A stretch of 64,000 nucleotides of DNA from SHVZ01 sp041906305 (GTDB lineage Bacteria; Pseudomonadota; Alphaproteobacteria; SHVZ01). The position numbers and the translations under genes are program-made. The stretch is from the NCBI GenBank assembly GCA_041906305.1, contig JAYRJL010000005.1:62001-126000 (forward strand), written 5' to 3'. Positions within the stretch are counted from its first letter, which is position 1, and each line of letters starts with the position of its first letter. Shown one piece after another: positions 1 to 7,715 of this stretch. Below the pieces are notes generated by a model that saw only the letters and a program-made list of their open reading frames with translations, had not been told where the DNA came from and did no database searches.

Positions 1-610
1 CGCTCGGCCCATGCGGCCGGGGCGGGCGGACGACGACCGCGCCGGTCGCCTGCACCATGCGGCGCCGCGCCGAGGCGGCGAGGTCGAGGCCGGGCTCGCG
101 GCCGCCGATCAGCTCCAGATAGACGAGCGCCAGCAGCTCGCAGTCGAGCTTGGCGCCGTGCTTCTCGCGCGCCGAGAGATCGATCTCGAAGCGCCGGCAG
201 AGCGCGTCCAGGCTCGCCGGCGAGCCCGGATACTTGCGCCTGGCCATCGACACCGTGTCGACGATGCCGCGCGTGCGGTCGATCGGCGGCCGTCCGGCGC
301 GCTTAAGCTCGTGATCGAGGAATTTGAGGTCGAACTCGGCGTTGTGGATGACCAGCTGCGCGCCGTCGATGAACTTGAGGAAGTCGTCGACCTCCTCGGC
401 GAAGGTCTTGTGCTTGGAGAGGAACTCGTAGGAGAGGCCGTGGATGCGGAAGGCATCCTCCGGCATGTCGCGCTGCGGGTTCAGGTAGAAGTGGCGGAAT
501 TCGCCGGTCTGGACGTGGTTGAAGAGCTCGACCGCGGCGACCTCGACGATCCGGTGACCCGAAGCGGGATCAAGCCCCGTGGTTTCCGTGTCGAGCACGA
601 TTTCGCGCAT
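1..610 (-). CDS. dnaQ: DNA polymerase III subunit epsilon (proofreading exonuclease), partial
   Basis: This is the 3'-5' proofreading exonuclease of the replicative polymerase; the reading frame runs off the left edge, so the C-terminus is missing (203 residues visible). The start ATG at 610 gives the family N-terminus, with exonuclease motif I DTETTG at residues 7-12, motif II HNAEFD at 89-94 and motif III with H151 and D156, that is the full DEDDh set. Its start lies inside the 3' end of coaE (41-nt overlap on the same strand), so the two are probably co-transcribed and coupled. The coaE-dnaQ order is the usual alphaproteobacterial arrangement next to the chromosomal origin. Confidence 0.95.
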   Translation of the reverse strand, partial: MREIVLDTETTGLDPASGHRIVEVAAVELFNHVQTGEFRHFYLNPQRDMPEDAFRIHGLSYEFLSKHKTFAEEVDDFLKFIDGAQLVIHNAEFDLKFLDHELKRAGRPPIDRTRGIVDTVSMARRKYPGSPASLDALCRRFEIDLSAREKHGAKLDCELLALVYLELIGGREPGLDLAASARRRMVQATGAVVVRPPRPHGPS

Positions 611-1211
611 GTCGTCCTCTCGGCCAGCGTCCGTGACGGAGATGTTTGGCGATGCGGAGCGCGGCACGCAAGGTCGATCTGAAGCCGTTGCCGGTCGGCA
701 CGACGAAGTCGGCGCGGCGGCGCTTCTTCGCGTCCGGCATCTGGTTCTTCAGGATGTTGGCGAACTTCTCCTCGGTCATGCCCGGACGCCTGAGCACGCG
801 CTGGCGCTGAATCGCCGCCGACGCGCTCACCACCATGACCGCGTGGCAGCGCCGCTCGCCCCGGGTCTCGAACAGGAGCGGGATGTCGAGCACGACCAGC
901 CGCTTCCGCGCATGGGTCGCGAGGAACCGGCGTTCCTGCGCGCGCACCAGCGGGTGGAGGATCTTCTCGAGCCGTCTCAGCGCCTGCCTGTCGGCGAAGA
1001 CCTTCGCCCCCAGCGCCTTGCGGTCGAGCACGCCGTCCTTCACCACGCCCGGGAAGGCCTTGGCGATGGCCGGGATGGCCGGCCCATCGGGGACGGTCAG
1101 GCGATGGACGGCGGCGTCGGCGTCATGGACCGGAATGCCGAGGCGCCGGAACGTGTTGGCAGCCACCGACTTGCCCATGCCGATCGAGCCGGTGAGGCCG
1201 AGGATGCGCAT
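570..1211 (-). CDS. coaE: Dephospho-CoA kinase
   Basis: CoaE phosphorylates dephospho-CoA in the last step of coenzyme A synthesis in the cytoplasm. The 213-residue product starts at ATG 1211, directly giving MRILGLTGSIGMGKS with the Walker A loop at residues 5-15; an in-frame extension further upstream would add a basic, low-complexity leader that the family lacks. The body contains the conserved DAD and DIPLLFE segments. Length is slightly above the usual 200, because the basic C-terminal tail overlaps the dnaQ start. The aroE gene that often precedes coaE in related genomes is not here; a GNAT gene lies divergently upstream. Confidence 0.93.
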   Translation of the reverse strand: MRILGLTGSIGMGKSVAANTFRRLGIPVHDADAAVHRLTVPDGPAIPAIAKAFPGVVKDGVLDRKALGAKVFADRQALRRLEKILHPLVRAQERRFLATHARKRLVVLDIPLLFETRGERRCHAVMVVSASAAIQRQRVLRRPGMTEEKFANILKNQMPDAKKRRRADFVVPTGNGFRSTLRAALRIAKHLRHGRWPRGRHARNRARHGNHGA

Positions 1212-1266
1212 GAAGGGCCGAGTGTGCATGAAGGAAAGCAGGCTGCCAAATCGCCGACACGCCTCG

Positions 1267-1297
1267 TAACCCCCACCGCGGCGTGGGGGAGGGGGTG
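1267..1297. repeat. Short GC-rich palindrome in the coaE/GNAT divergent region
   Basis: The 157-nt gap between coaE and the GNAT gene holds a C-run/G-run palindrome (CCCCCAC-cgcggc-GTGGGGG, then a further G-rich stretch). It resembles the intergenic palindromes seen further right in the window but shares only part of their sequence, so membership in that family is uncertain. Confidence 0.4.
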
Positions 1298-1368
1298 CGA
1301 GTGGCTCAACAATCTTCACCGAAACTGGCCCGTGCAGGGGACCACTCGCCTCGCTACTCTCGCCGTCC

Positions 1369-1806
1369 ATGAGCATCGAGATCACGCGGCTGAAAGCCGA
1401 CGACCGCGCCCGCTGGGAAGCCCTCTCGCGCGGCTACAAGACCTTCTACAAGACCGAGCTTCCCGACCGGGATTACGAGGACACCTGGCAACGCCTGATG
1501 AGGGCGGAAGATGTCTACGCCTTTGCCGGCCGCCTGGACGGGGGCCTGGTCGGGATCACCCACTACTTCTTTCACCCCCATGTCTGGATGGGCGACGTCT
1601 GCTACCTGCAGGACCTGTTCACCGACGAGGCCCAGCGCGGCAAGGGCGTCGCGCGGGCGCTGATCGAGGCGGTCGCCGAGGACGCGCGGAAGAAGAAGGC
1701 GACGAAGCTCTACTGGATGACGCAGGATCACAACGCCCGCGCCCGCGCGCTCTACGACAAGGTCGCTAAGTACCAGGGCTTCATCCGCTACGACTACCCG
1801 CTGTAA
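1369..1806 (+). CDS. GNAT family N-acetyltransferase
   Basis: A 145-residue single-domain GNAT acetyltransferase. The acetyl-CoA pyrophosphate-binding motif A is visible as QRGKGVARAL (residues 89-98), preceded by the beta4 strand CYLQDLFT, and the C-terminal segment ends LYDKVAKYQGFIRYDYPL, typical of small-molecule or amine acetyltransferases. The substrate cannot be predicted. It is divergent from coaE and 10 nt upstream of a second GNAT gene of a different subfamily, so the two are probably one transcript. Confidence 0.85.
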   Translation: MSIEITRLKADDRARWEALSRGYKTFYKTELPDRDYEDTWQRLMRAEDVYAFAGRLDGGLVGITHYFFHPHVWMGDVCYLQDLFTDEAQRGKGVARALIEAVAEDARKKKATKLYWMTQDHNARARALYDKVAKYQGFIRYDYPL

Positions 1807-1816
1807 GGAACATACG

Positions 1817-2503
1817 ATGGCTCTCGACTACGACCAGATCCTCGGGCCCGAGCTCAAGTATCCCGGGGCGAAGCCGCCGCCGAAGGCGCCGATCGAGGGC
1901 CGATACGTGCGCCTCGAGCCGATCGACGCGGCCCGACACGTGGCCGACCTCCACGAAGTTTCGAAGGGCGACGACACGCTCTGGAACTACATGGGCTACG
2001 GGCCCTTCGCCGACCAGGCGGCGATGAAGACCTGGCTCGAGGGCTGCGCCGCCTCGCCGGATCCGCTGTTCTTCGCGATCGTCGACAAGCAGACGAACAA
2101 GCCCGTCGGCATGCTGAGCTTCATGCGCATCGACGCGAAGGGCGGCGCCATCGAGATCGGGCACATCTGGTTCGCGCCGATCCTGAAGCAGACACGCCAG
2201 GCGACCGAGGCCATCTTCCTCACCATGCGCGAGACCTTCGATCATTGGGGATATCGCCGGCTGGAATGGAAGTGCAACTCGCGCAACATGCCCTCGCGCG
2301 CCGCCGCGCTCCGCTTCGGCTTCACCTATGAGGGATTGTTCCGCCAGCACCTCGTGGTGCGCGGTCGCAACCGCGACACCACCTGGTTCGCGATGCTCGA
2401 CGGCGAATGGCCGGAGGTGAAGGCGGCGTTCGAGCGCTGGCTCGATCCGAAAAACTTCGACGCAAACGGCCGGCAGAAGGCGCCGCTCGCCGCGCGACGC
2501 TGA
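1817..2503 (+). CDS. GNAT family acetyltransferase, RimJ/RimL-like
   Basis: A 228-residue Acetyltransf_3-type protein. Related proteins acetylate the N-terminus of ribosomal proteins or other alpha-amines. The segment GYRRLEWKCNSRNMPSRAAALRFGF with a following YEGLFRQH is diagnostic of the subfamily, and the C-terminus has EWPEVKAAFERWLDP. The gene at 40807 encodes a clear paralogue with the same architecture, and a C-terminal piece of a third copy lies at 3611. It starts 10 nt after the preceding GNAT gene, likely in one operon. Confidence 0.87.
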   Translation: MALDYDQILGPELKYPGAKPPPKAPIEGRYVRLEPIDAARHVADLHEVSKGDDTLWNYMGYGPFADQAAMKTWLEGCAASPDPLFFAIVDKQTNKPVGMLSFMRIDAKGGAIEIGHIWFAPILKQTRQATEAIFLTMRETFDHWGYRRLEWKCNSRNMPSRAAALRFGFTYEGLFRQHLVVRGRNRDTTWFAMLDGEWPEVKAAFERWLDPKNFDANGRQKAPLAARR

Positions 2504-2510
2504 GAGATCG

Positions 2511-2556
2511 CGAAAAATAAAAGTTCCGGGCGGAGCGCTGATGCGCCCGCCCGGAA
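2511..2556 (-). terminator. Rho-independent terminator of the secreted-protein gene
   Basis: A perfect 10-bp stem (TTCCGGGCGG at 2524-2533 with CCGCCCGGAA at 2547-2556) is followed, when read on the minus strand, by the T-rich run CTTTTATTTTTCG at 2523-2511. It lies between two convergent genes and best serves the minus-strand gene at 2609-3418. Confidence 0.8.
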
Positions 2557-2608
2557 AGTCTGCGAAGACATCCCCGCCGGCTCGCAGCGGCGAGGATGGT
2601 AACGTCGG

Positions 2609-3418
2609 CTAGAACGTGTAGCGGGTGATGGGGATCTGACGGCCGTCCGGCATCGTCAGCGTCGCGGTGTCGTCCGAGGTGAACTGGACGGTGAAGTTGC
2701 CACGGGTCCAGAACTCGTTCGGGCGCTGATAAGGGCCGTCCAGCGTCATGCCGCCGTAGGTGATCAGGAACTCGCCGCTATAGACCGTCGGCGACAGCAT
2801 CGCGCCGCGGGAAATGAACCACACCGGCTGCTCCATCGCGTCATAGAGGGCGGCGACGAAGGTCATCTGGTCGTTCTGGACTTCGATGAAGTAGCCACGG
2901 CCGCTCTCGGCCGCATTCCACCACCAGCCGCCGCGCGGCGCACCGGCCTGCGGCCCGCTCCCCACACCGTTGGGAACGAAGTTGGTGCGGGCGATCCGAG
3001 CCGAGCCGGTCGGCCAGGTCATCGTGCCGGTGGTCGGGCTGTCGAAGTTGAAGGTGACCAATCCCTTGAAGCCGTCGAAGTAGTTCACCGAATACGCGCC
3101 ATCGAGCTCATTCTGTCCGGCGACGAAGCGCTGCAAGCCGCCGCTCAGCGGGTTGGCGGTATCGGTGTTGGTGTTCACAACGAACCAGTTCGGCTGGCCG
3201 GATTCGTTGTAGACCATCACCGCCGCATAGATCTCGCCATCGGCTTTCGTCTCGAGCACCACGCTCCGGCCATTGGGCTCGTTCGGTACTTCCCAGTAGC
3301 CGGTCTGCGGCTGGAAGGCCGGGGCCTGAGCGAAGGCCGCCGACGCTCCGAGAACCGTCGCGACGAGGATTGAACCGATACGCCCCGCGTAGCGACCCAC
3401 TGTGGGGGAAGTTTCCAT
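2609..3418 (-). CDS. Secreted protein with two internal W-rich repeats, function unknown
   Basis: The 269-residue product begins at ATG 3418, preceded by an AAGGAG ribosome site. A signal peptide is clear, with cleavage expected after residue 30 (SAAFA-QAP). The mature part is a duplication of about 110 residues: each copy opens with G(Y/W)W and carries a strand ending in a PxWF motif (QPNWFV; QPVWFI). The second copy has ESGRGYFIE, a pattern seen in many uncharacterised exported proteins of Proteobacteria. It is probably beta-rich and periplasmic or extracellular. It stands alone and is terminated by the hairpin at 2511-2556; a relic of an acetyltransferase gene lies upstream. Confidence 0.75.
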   Translation of the reverse strand: METSPTVGRYAGRIGSILVATVLGASAAFAQAPAFQPQTGYWEVPNEPNGRSVVLETKADGEIYAAVMVYNESGQPNWFVVNTNTDTANPLSGGLQRFVAGQNELDGAYSVNYFDGFKGLVTFNFDSPTTGTMTWPTGSARIARTNFVPNGVGSGPQAGAPRGGWWWNAAESGRGYFIEVQNDQMTFVAALYDAMEQPVWFISRGAMLSPTVYSGEFLITYGGMTLDGPYQRPNEFWTRGNFTVQFTSDDTATLTMPDGRQIPITRYTF

Positions 3419-3610
3419 GGACGTCTCCTTTTGGCTTGGGCCGGGTTTGGCTGCGCCCCAGGAACGCCATGAAAAAAGCCGAGATGCCGAGGCCCTGCGC
3501 TTTTCGGCAAGTGTGGCGCGAAAGCGACAACCTCTTGGCAGGGCTTGCAAAACAGGAATAAACGCGCCGGGTTGCGTGGCCTCAAAAAGGTCACAACCTG
3601 ACCGGAATGC

Positions 3611-3712
3611 CCGGAGGTGAAGGCGGCGTTCGAGCGCTGGCTCGATCCGGCGAACTTCGACACGGCCGGCAAGCAGAAGAAGCCGCCCGCCGCGCGCAGG
3701 CCTTTTACTTAA
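3611..3712 (+). pseudogene. C-terminal relic of a RimJ/RimL-type acetyltransferase gene
   Basis: The bases from 3611 encode PEVKAAFERWLDP followed by NFD, then a lysine/proline/arginine-rich tail and a TAA stop at 3710-3712. The first 40 or so bases match the 3' end of the GNAT gene at 1817-2503 almost exactly, and the rest corresponds with substitutions. Nothing upstream of it continues the reading frame as an acetyltransferase, so only about 34 codons remain. Together with upstream sequence of the secreted-protein gene it fills the 304-nt space 3419-3722. Confidence 0.7.
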
Positions 3713-3722
3713 GGCGCGCCGT

Positions 3723-3992
3723 TCACCCGAGGACTTGGCCGTCGGCCAGAAGGCCGACCGCCATCCGCGCGCCGCCGAGGATCGCGGTCGCCGCCGTCGC
3801 GAGCGCGGCACGTCGGTTGAGGATCTGGCCGCGATTGAGGGCGATGACCAGCCGGTTGATGTCGGCGGCGTCCAGGACCTCGGACCGGCTGACCCGCCGC
3901 ACGCTTCGGCGGCTGGCCGCGAACCACAGCCAGGCCGAGGTCAGCGTTCCCAGGATGGTCAGCAGATCGAGGGCGAGGATCAGCTCGTCCAT
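3723..3992 (-). CDS. Small membrane protein of unknown function
   Basis: An 89-residue product from ATG 3992. Residues about 3-24 (LILALDLLTILGTLTSAWLWF) form a membrane helix, then comes a basic loop (RRSVRRVSR), and a second hydrophobic stretch (ALATAATAILGGARMAVGLLA) lies near the C-terminus. No known family is recognised. The start overlaps the 3' end of the next upstream gene by 13 nt, so it is probably co-expressed with that gene and with the TerC-type exporter. Its small size and lack of a family make it moderately certain only. Confidence 0.5.
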   Translation of the reverse strand: MDELILALDLLTILGTLTSAWLWFAASRRSVRRVSRSEVLDAADINRLVIALNRGQILNRRAALATAATAILGGARMAVGLLADGQVLG

Positions 3993-4297
3993 GTCGAGGA
4001 ACCGGCCGCGGGACGAGCGCCGACCGCGTCGAGCGAGGAGGCGCACTCCGGAGCGAGCTGGATCAGGAAGGCCTTGGACTCGACGGAGCCGGACCAGAAG
4101 CCGGCCGCCTGCCAGGCGACGCCGACAGGGTTCTCGAGCACGCGGTCGACGATGGCCGGCGCAGCCCTTCCGGTGCAGGTGACGACCTCGACAACCGTCG
4201 CCGGCGGAATCCCGGCCTCCTCGAGGTTGCGAGAGAGTTCCGCACGAAGCGGATCGATCAGCACGAACGCGATCAAGGCAGCGAACAGATCCTGCAT
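3980..4297 (-). CDS. Small hypothetical protein next to TerC gene
   Basis: A 105-residue product from ATG 4297, with a CAGGAG ribosome site just upstream. The N-terminus MQDLFAALIAFVLIDPLRAEL is hydrophobic then amphipathic; the middle (EEAGIPPATVVEVVTCTGR) has no motif known to me, and the C-terminus is Ala/Gly/Pro-rich and overlaps the following small gene. It lies 22 nt downstream of the TerC-type gene on the same strand. No function can be assigned. Confidence 0.5.
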   Translation of the reverse strand: MQDLFAALIAFVLIDPLRAELSRNLEEAGIPPATVVEVVTCTGRAAPAIVDRVLENPVGVAWQAAGFWSGSVESKAFLIQLAPECASSLDAVGARPAAGSSTWTS

Positions 4298-4319
4298 GTC
4301 GTTGCTCCTGTGTGAAAGC

Positions 4320-5318
4320 TCAGAGGTGACGAGGCGCAGACGGCGTGCCCGTGCCGCGGGTCCTGACAAGGCTCCACGCGATGCCCGCGGCGATGAGGCC
4401 AAAGGTGACGCCGAGCGACAGTGCCGGCGGGAACTTCGACCAGCCGAGCAGGTCGGCGACGAAGATCTTCGAGCCGATGAAGATCAGCACGGCGGCGAGC
4501 GCGGCCTTGAGATAGCGGAAGCGATCCACCATGGCGGCCAGCGCGAAGTAGAGCGCGCGCAGGCCGAGGATCGCGAAGATGTTGGACGTGTAGACGATGA
4601 ACGGATCGGTGGTGATCGCGAAGATCGCCGGGATCGAGTCGATGGCGAAGATCAGGTCGGCGAACTCCACCATGACGAGAGCGAGGAACAGCGGCGTCGC
4701 ATGCCACGCGGCGCGGCCGGTCGCGGGCTCGGGCCGGCGCACGAAGAAGCGCTCCCCCTCGAGGCTCTCGGTGATGCGGAACCGGCTGCGCACGAAGCGC
4801 AGCACCGGGTTGCCGGCGACGTCGTGGGGCCGGTCGGCGATCACGAGCATCTTGACGCCGGTGGCGATCAGGATCGCGGCGAAGACATAGAGCACCCAGG
4901 CGAAGTCGGCGACGACCGCCGCGCCGGCCGCGATCATGACGGCGCGCAGCACGATCACGCCGAGAATGCCCCAGAACAGCACGCGGTGCTGGAGCGCCGG
5001 CGGGATCGCGAAGAACGCGAAGATCGTGGCGATGACGAAGACGTTGTCGATGGCGAGCGCCTTCTCGATGGCGAAGCCGGTCATGTAGGCCATGCCGGAC
5101 TCGGCACCCAGCGACCACCACACCCAGGCGCCGAAGCCGGCCCCGAGGCCGAGGTAGAGGCTGCTGGTCAGCAGGCTTTCGCGGATGCCGATCTCGCGGC
5201 TCTCGCGGTGAAGCACGCCGAGATCGAGGGCGAGCAGGGCCAGCACGACGCCGAGAAAGGCGAGCCACATCCAGGCGGGCTTGCCCAGCCAGAGATCGAG
5301 CATGAAGGAAGGATCCAC
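4320..5318 (-). CDS. TerC/Alx family integral membrane protein, probable metal ion exporter
   Basis: The 332-residue polytopic protein has about eight or nine membrane helices. The two acidic signature segments of the TerC family are present: IEKALAIDNVFVIATIF in the first half and EFADLIFAIDSIPAIFAIT in the second. Family members such as Alx are implicated in manganese export; substrate here is inferred. The GTG at 5318 is chosen as start because AAGGGG lies 6 nt upstream, while the ATG at 5303 would sit too far from it. No yybP-ykoY riboswitch could be recognised in the 179-nt upstream gap 5319-5497. Two small genes of unknown function follow. Confidence 0.87.
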   Translation of the reverse strand: MDPSFMLDLWLGKPAWMWLAFLGVVLALLALDLGVLHRESREIGIRESLLTSSLYLGLGAGFGAWVWWSLGAESGMAYMTGFAIEKALAIDNVFVIATIFAFFAIPPALQHRVLFWGILGVIVLRAVMIAAGAAVVADFAWVLYVFAAILIATGVKMLVIADRPHDVAGNPVLRFVRSRFRITESLEGERFFVRRPEPATGRAAWHATPLFLALVMVEFADLIFAIDSIPAIFAITTDPFIVYTSNIFAILGLRALYFALAAMVDRFRYLKAALAAVLIFIGSKIFVADLLGWSKFPPALSLGVTFGLIAAGIAWSLVRTRGTGTPSAPRHL

Positions 5319-5497
5319 CGAGGTCCCCTTGCGGCCGGTCGGCGATGTCGGATCGGTCCGACATCGCGAACGCACCGGCAGCGCTCGCCAGAGGGGCCCG
5401 GACCACGGGTCGACATCGACGTGGCCTTGCCCGGGGACGGATTCAAGAACCCGCGGCGGATTTCCGCGCGCGGGCGATCACGTTTCCGACAGCCGGA

Positions 5498-6007
5498 TCA
5501 GCGCAGGAAGTCGCCGCATTTCGGCGTGTCGGTCGCGCCGCCCCAGGGCTGCACCGGCACGGTCGAGATCGCATTCTTTGGCGAGCCTTCGATCACGCGG
5601 TCGGAGTAGACGAGATAGATCAGCACGTTCCGCTTGGCGTCGCAGCCGCGGACGATGTTGAGCGTCTTGAACAGCAGCGACCGCGACTTCTGGAAAACCT
5701 CGTCGCCCTGCTTGAACTTGTTCTTGAAGCGGATCGGGCCAACCTGGCGGCAGGCGATCGACGCGTCCGAGGTGTCCTCGGCCAGGCCGAGCGAGCCCTT
5801 GATGCCGCCGGTCTCGGCGGCGCTGAAGTGGCACGTGACGCCTTCGACCGCCGGGTCGTCGATGCCGTAGGTCGCGATCTTGTGGTTCCGGCCCAGCAGC
5901 TTGAAGGCGGTGTCGACGTCGAAGATGCGGTCGTCGGCATGCGCCGATCCGACGGCGCCGGATCCAACGGCCAACATGACGGCGACGACGGCGATCCATC
6001 TCAGCAT
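5498..6007 (-). CDS. creA: CreA family periplasmic protein
   Basis: A 169-residue CreA homologue; the family is conserved in Proteobacteria but its biochemical role is not known. An N-terminal signal peptide ends near residue 24 (SAHA-DD). The family core is clear: [29 protein letters not shown], the segment [14 protein letters not shown], and the C-terminal [20 protein letters not shown]. Two cysteines (in GVTCHFS and SIACRQ) and a later CDAKRNVL are conserved-looking and may form a disulfide in the periplasm. It stands between DUF1272 and the TerC-type gene, all on minus. Confidence 0.9.
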   Translation of the reverse strand: MLRWIAVVAVMLAVGSGAVGSAHADDRIFDVDTAFKLLGRNHKIATYGIDDPAVEGVTCHFSAAETGGIKGSLGLAEDTSDASIACRQVGPIRFKNKFKQGDEVFQKSRSLLFKTLNIVRGCDAKRNVLIYLVYSDRVIEGSPKNAISTVPVQPWGGATDTPKCGDFLR

Positions 6008-6041
6008 CGGCGACTCCTGAATGCCGCCGGAAAGATGTGGA

Positions 6042-6290
6042 TCATGCCGCCCTGGTGCAACCCTCGGGCTTCACCTTGCGGGTCGTGGAGGCAGGATATT
6101 TCTCGAGCAGGCGCGGCGGACGGATCGGCCGGGCGACGAAGTTGCCGCCGCAGTTCGGGCAACGGCCGCCGAGCACGCCGTCGGCGCAGTCCCGGCAGAA
6201 GGTGCATTCGAAGCTGCAGATGAAGGCCGATGTCGACTCCGGCGGCAGGTCCCTGTCGCAGCACTCGCAGTTCGGTCGAAGCTCGAGCAT
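6042..6290 (-). CDS. DUF1272 domain protein, putative zinc-ribbon
   Basis: An 82-residue protein that matches the DUF1272 family: [17 protein letters not shown] at the N-terminus, then [16 protein letters not shown] and [16 protein letters not shown]. Nine cysteines (residues 8, 10, 11, 25, 29, 32, 35, 44, 47) are arranged as metal-binding pairs, so it probably binds zinc. The physiological role is unknown. It lies 19 nt downstream of maf in the same direction, possibly in the ppsR-maf transcript. Confidence 0.88.
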   Translation of the reverse strand: MLELRPNCECCDRDLPPESTSAFICSFECTFCRDCADGVLGGRCPNCGGNFVARPIRPPRLLEKYPASTTRKVKPEGCTRAA

Positions 6291-6309
6291 CGGAAGCCTC
6301 CTTGTCTGC

Positions 6310-6903
6310 TCAGACGCCGTGGCCGTGCATCCTGAGGAAGTTCATGAGCGGCAGCAGCGGCAGGCCGAGGATCGTGAAGTGGTCGCCCTGGATGCGCTCG
6401 AACAGGCGGATGCCGAGCTTCTCGATCTGGTAGCAGCCCACGGATCCCAGAACGTCGGGCCCGGCCGCGGCGAGATAGGCCTCGATCGCGGCCGAGGTGA
6501 GCTTCCGCATCGAGAGCTGGGCGGAATCCGTGGCCCCCCAGAGCCGCTGACGGCCCTGCACGACGACGGCGGACGAGACCAGCCGATGCGTGCGGCCGGC
6601 GAGCTGGGCGAGCTGCGCCTTCGCGTTGTCGAGCGACCCCGGCTTCTCCAGCCAGTCGCCGGCGAGGTCGAGCATCTGGTCGCAGCCCACGACCAGGTCG
6701 TCGGGATGCTTGCGGCCGACCTGCGAGGCCTTGGTCTCGGCGAGCGCGTCGGCGACGTCCTCGACCGAGGCGCCCTCGGCCTTGAGGCTTTCGCGGATCG
6801 TCGCCTCGTCGACCTGCGCCGGCTCGACCACGACGTCGACGCCGGCGCGAGTCAGGAGCTCGGCGCGGATCGGGCTCGCCGAGGCCAGGATCACGCGGCT
6901 CAC
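6310..6903 (-). CDS. maf: Maf family nucleotide pyrophosphatase
   Basis: Maf proteins hydrolyse non-canonical or canonical nucleoside triphosphates to monophosphates and are linked to septum regulation or nucleotide house-cleaning. The 197-residue product has the N-terminal SASP motif as LASASPIRAELL (the usual second Arg is Ile here), the VVGCDQML segment, and YQIEKLGIRLFERIQGDHFTI with ILGLPL. The start is a GTG at 6903 that overlaps the ppsR stop (GTGA), so translation is coupled to ppsR. The ppsR-maf pairing next to hemE is a conserved alphaproteobacterial origin-linked arrangement. Confidence 0.92.
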   Translation of the reverse strand: MSRVILASASPIRAELLTRAGVDVVVEPAQVDEATIRESLKAEGASVEDVADALAETKASQVGRKHPDDLVVGCDQMLDLAGDWLEKPGSLDNAKAQLAQLAGRTHRLVSSAVVVQGRQRLWGATDSAQLSMRKLTSAAIEAYLAAAGPDVLGSVGCYQIEKLGIRLFERIQGDHFTILGLPLLPLMNFLRMHGHGV

Positions 6904-7715
6904 TCGATGCCCTTCTTCTGATTGTAGAGCGTGATGATCGCGGCCGCGGTCTCCTCGATCGACCGCCGGGTCACGTCGATCATCGGCCAGCCGGCGCGGG
7001 TGAACAGGCGCCTCGCCTCGGTGACTTCTTCCTTCACCCGTTCGATGTCGATGTAGTCGGTCTCCGTCTCCTCGTTCAGGCTGAGAAGCCGGCTTTTGCG
7101 CACCTGGACCAGGCGGGCGGGATCGTTGGTGAGGCCGACGACCAGCGGCGCCTTCACCTGGAACAGCGAGTCCGGCACCGGCACGCCCGGCACGATCGGG
7201 ATGTTGGCGACGCGATAGCCGCGATTGGCGAGATAGAGAGAGGTCGGGGTCTTCGATGTGCGCGAGACGCCGCAGAGAATGATGTCGGCGTTGTCGAGGT
7301 CGTGCGAGAACTGCCCGTCGTCATGGGCCAGCGTGAAGTTCATCGCCTCGATGCGCCGGAAATAGTCGGCGTCGAGCGCGTGCTGCTTGCCCGGCTTGTG
7401 CCCGCTCTTCTCGCCCAGATATCCGCCGAGCGCCGCCATCGCCGGATCGAGGACCGAGATCGACGGAACCTGGAGGCGCTGGCAGGCTGAGAGCAGGCTC
7501 TCGCGCATGCCGTCGGCGACCATCGTGAACAGGACCGGGCCCGGATGCGCCTCGATACCGGCGATCACCTTGGTCAGATGCGCGTCGCTGCGCACCAGCG
7601 ACCAGAAGTGCTCGACCGGCGTGACCCCCTCGAATTGCGAAAGGCAGGCCCGCGCAACCGAGCGCACGGTCTCGCCGGTGGAATCCGATACCAGGTGAAG
7701 ATGCACGCTCTTCAC
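6900..7715 (-). CDS. ppsR: Pyruvate, phosphate dikinase regulatory protein (DUF299 kinase/phosphorylase)
   Basis: A bifunctional ADP-dependent kinase and phosphate-dependent phosphorylase that switches PEP synthase or pyruvate phosphate dikinase. The 271-residue product starts at GTG 7715, giving VKSVHLHLVSDSTGETVRSV, the usual N-terminus; an upstream GTG at 7754 would add 13 atypical residues. The nucleotide-binding loop GVSRTSKTPTS is at 149-159. Its stop overlaps the maf start. The gene is divergent from hemE across a 386-nt spacer, the position occupied by the replication origin in Caulobacter and Rickettsia, where this family is the gene facing hemE. Target enzyme (PPDK or PEP synthase) is not in the window. 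Confidence 0.93.
   Translation of the reverse strand: MKSVHLHLVSDSTGETVRSVARACLSQFEGVTPVEHFWSLVRSDAHLTKVIAGIEAHPGPVLFTMVADGMRESLLSACQRLQVPSISVLDPAMAALGGYLGEKSGHKPGKQHALDADYFRRIEAMNFTLAHDDGQFSHDLDNADIILCGVSRTSKTPTSLYLANRGYRVANIPIVPGVPVPDSLFQVKAPLVVGLTNDPARLVQVRKSRLLSLNEETETDYIDIERVKEEVTEARRLFTRAGWPMIDVTRRSIEETAAAIITLYNQKKGIE

Noticed and set aside
5319..5497. yybP-ykoY manganese riboswitch ahead of the TerC gene
   Set aside because: No recognisable conserved core was seen in the upstream 179 nt, although covariance-model searching was not possible.
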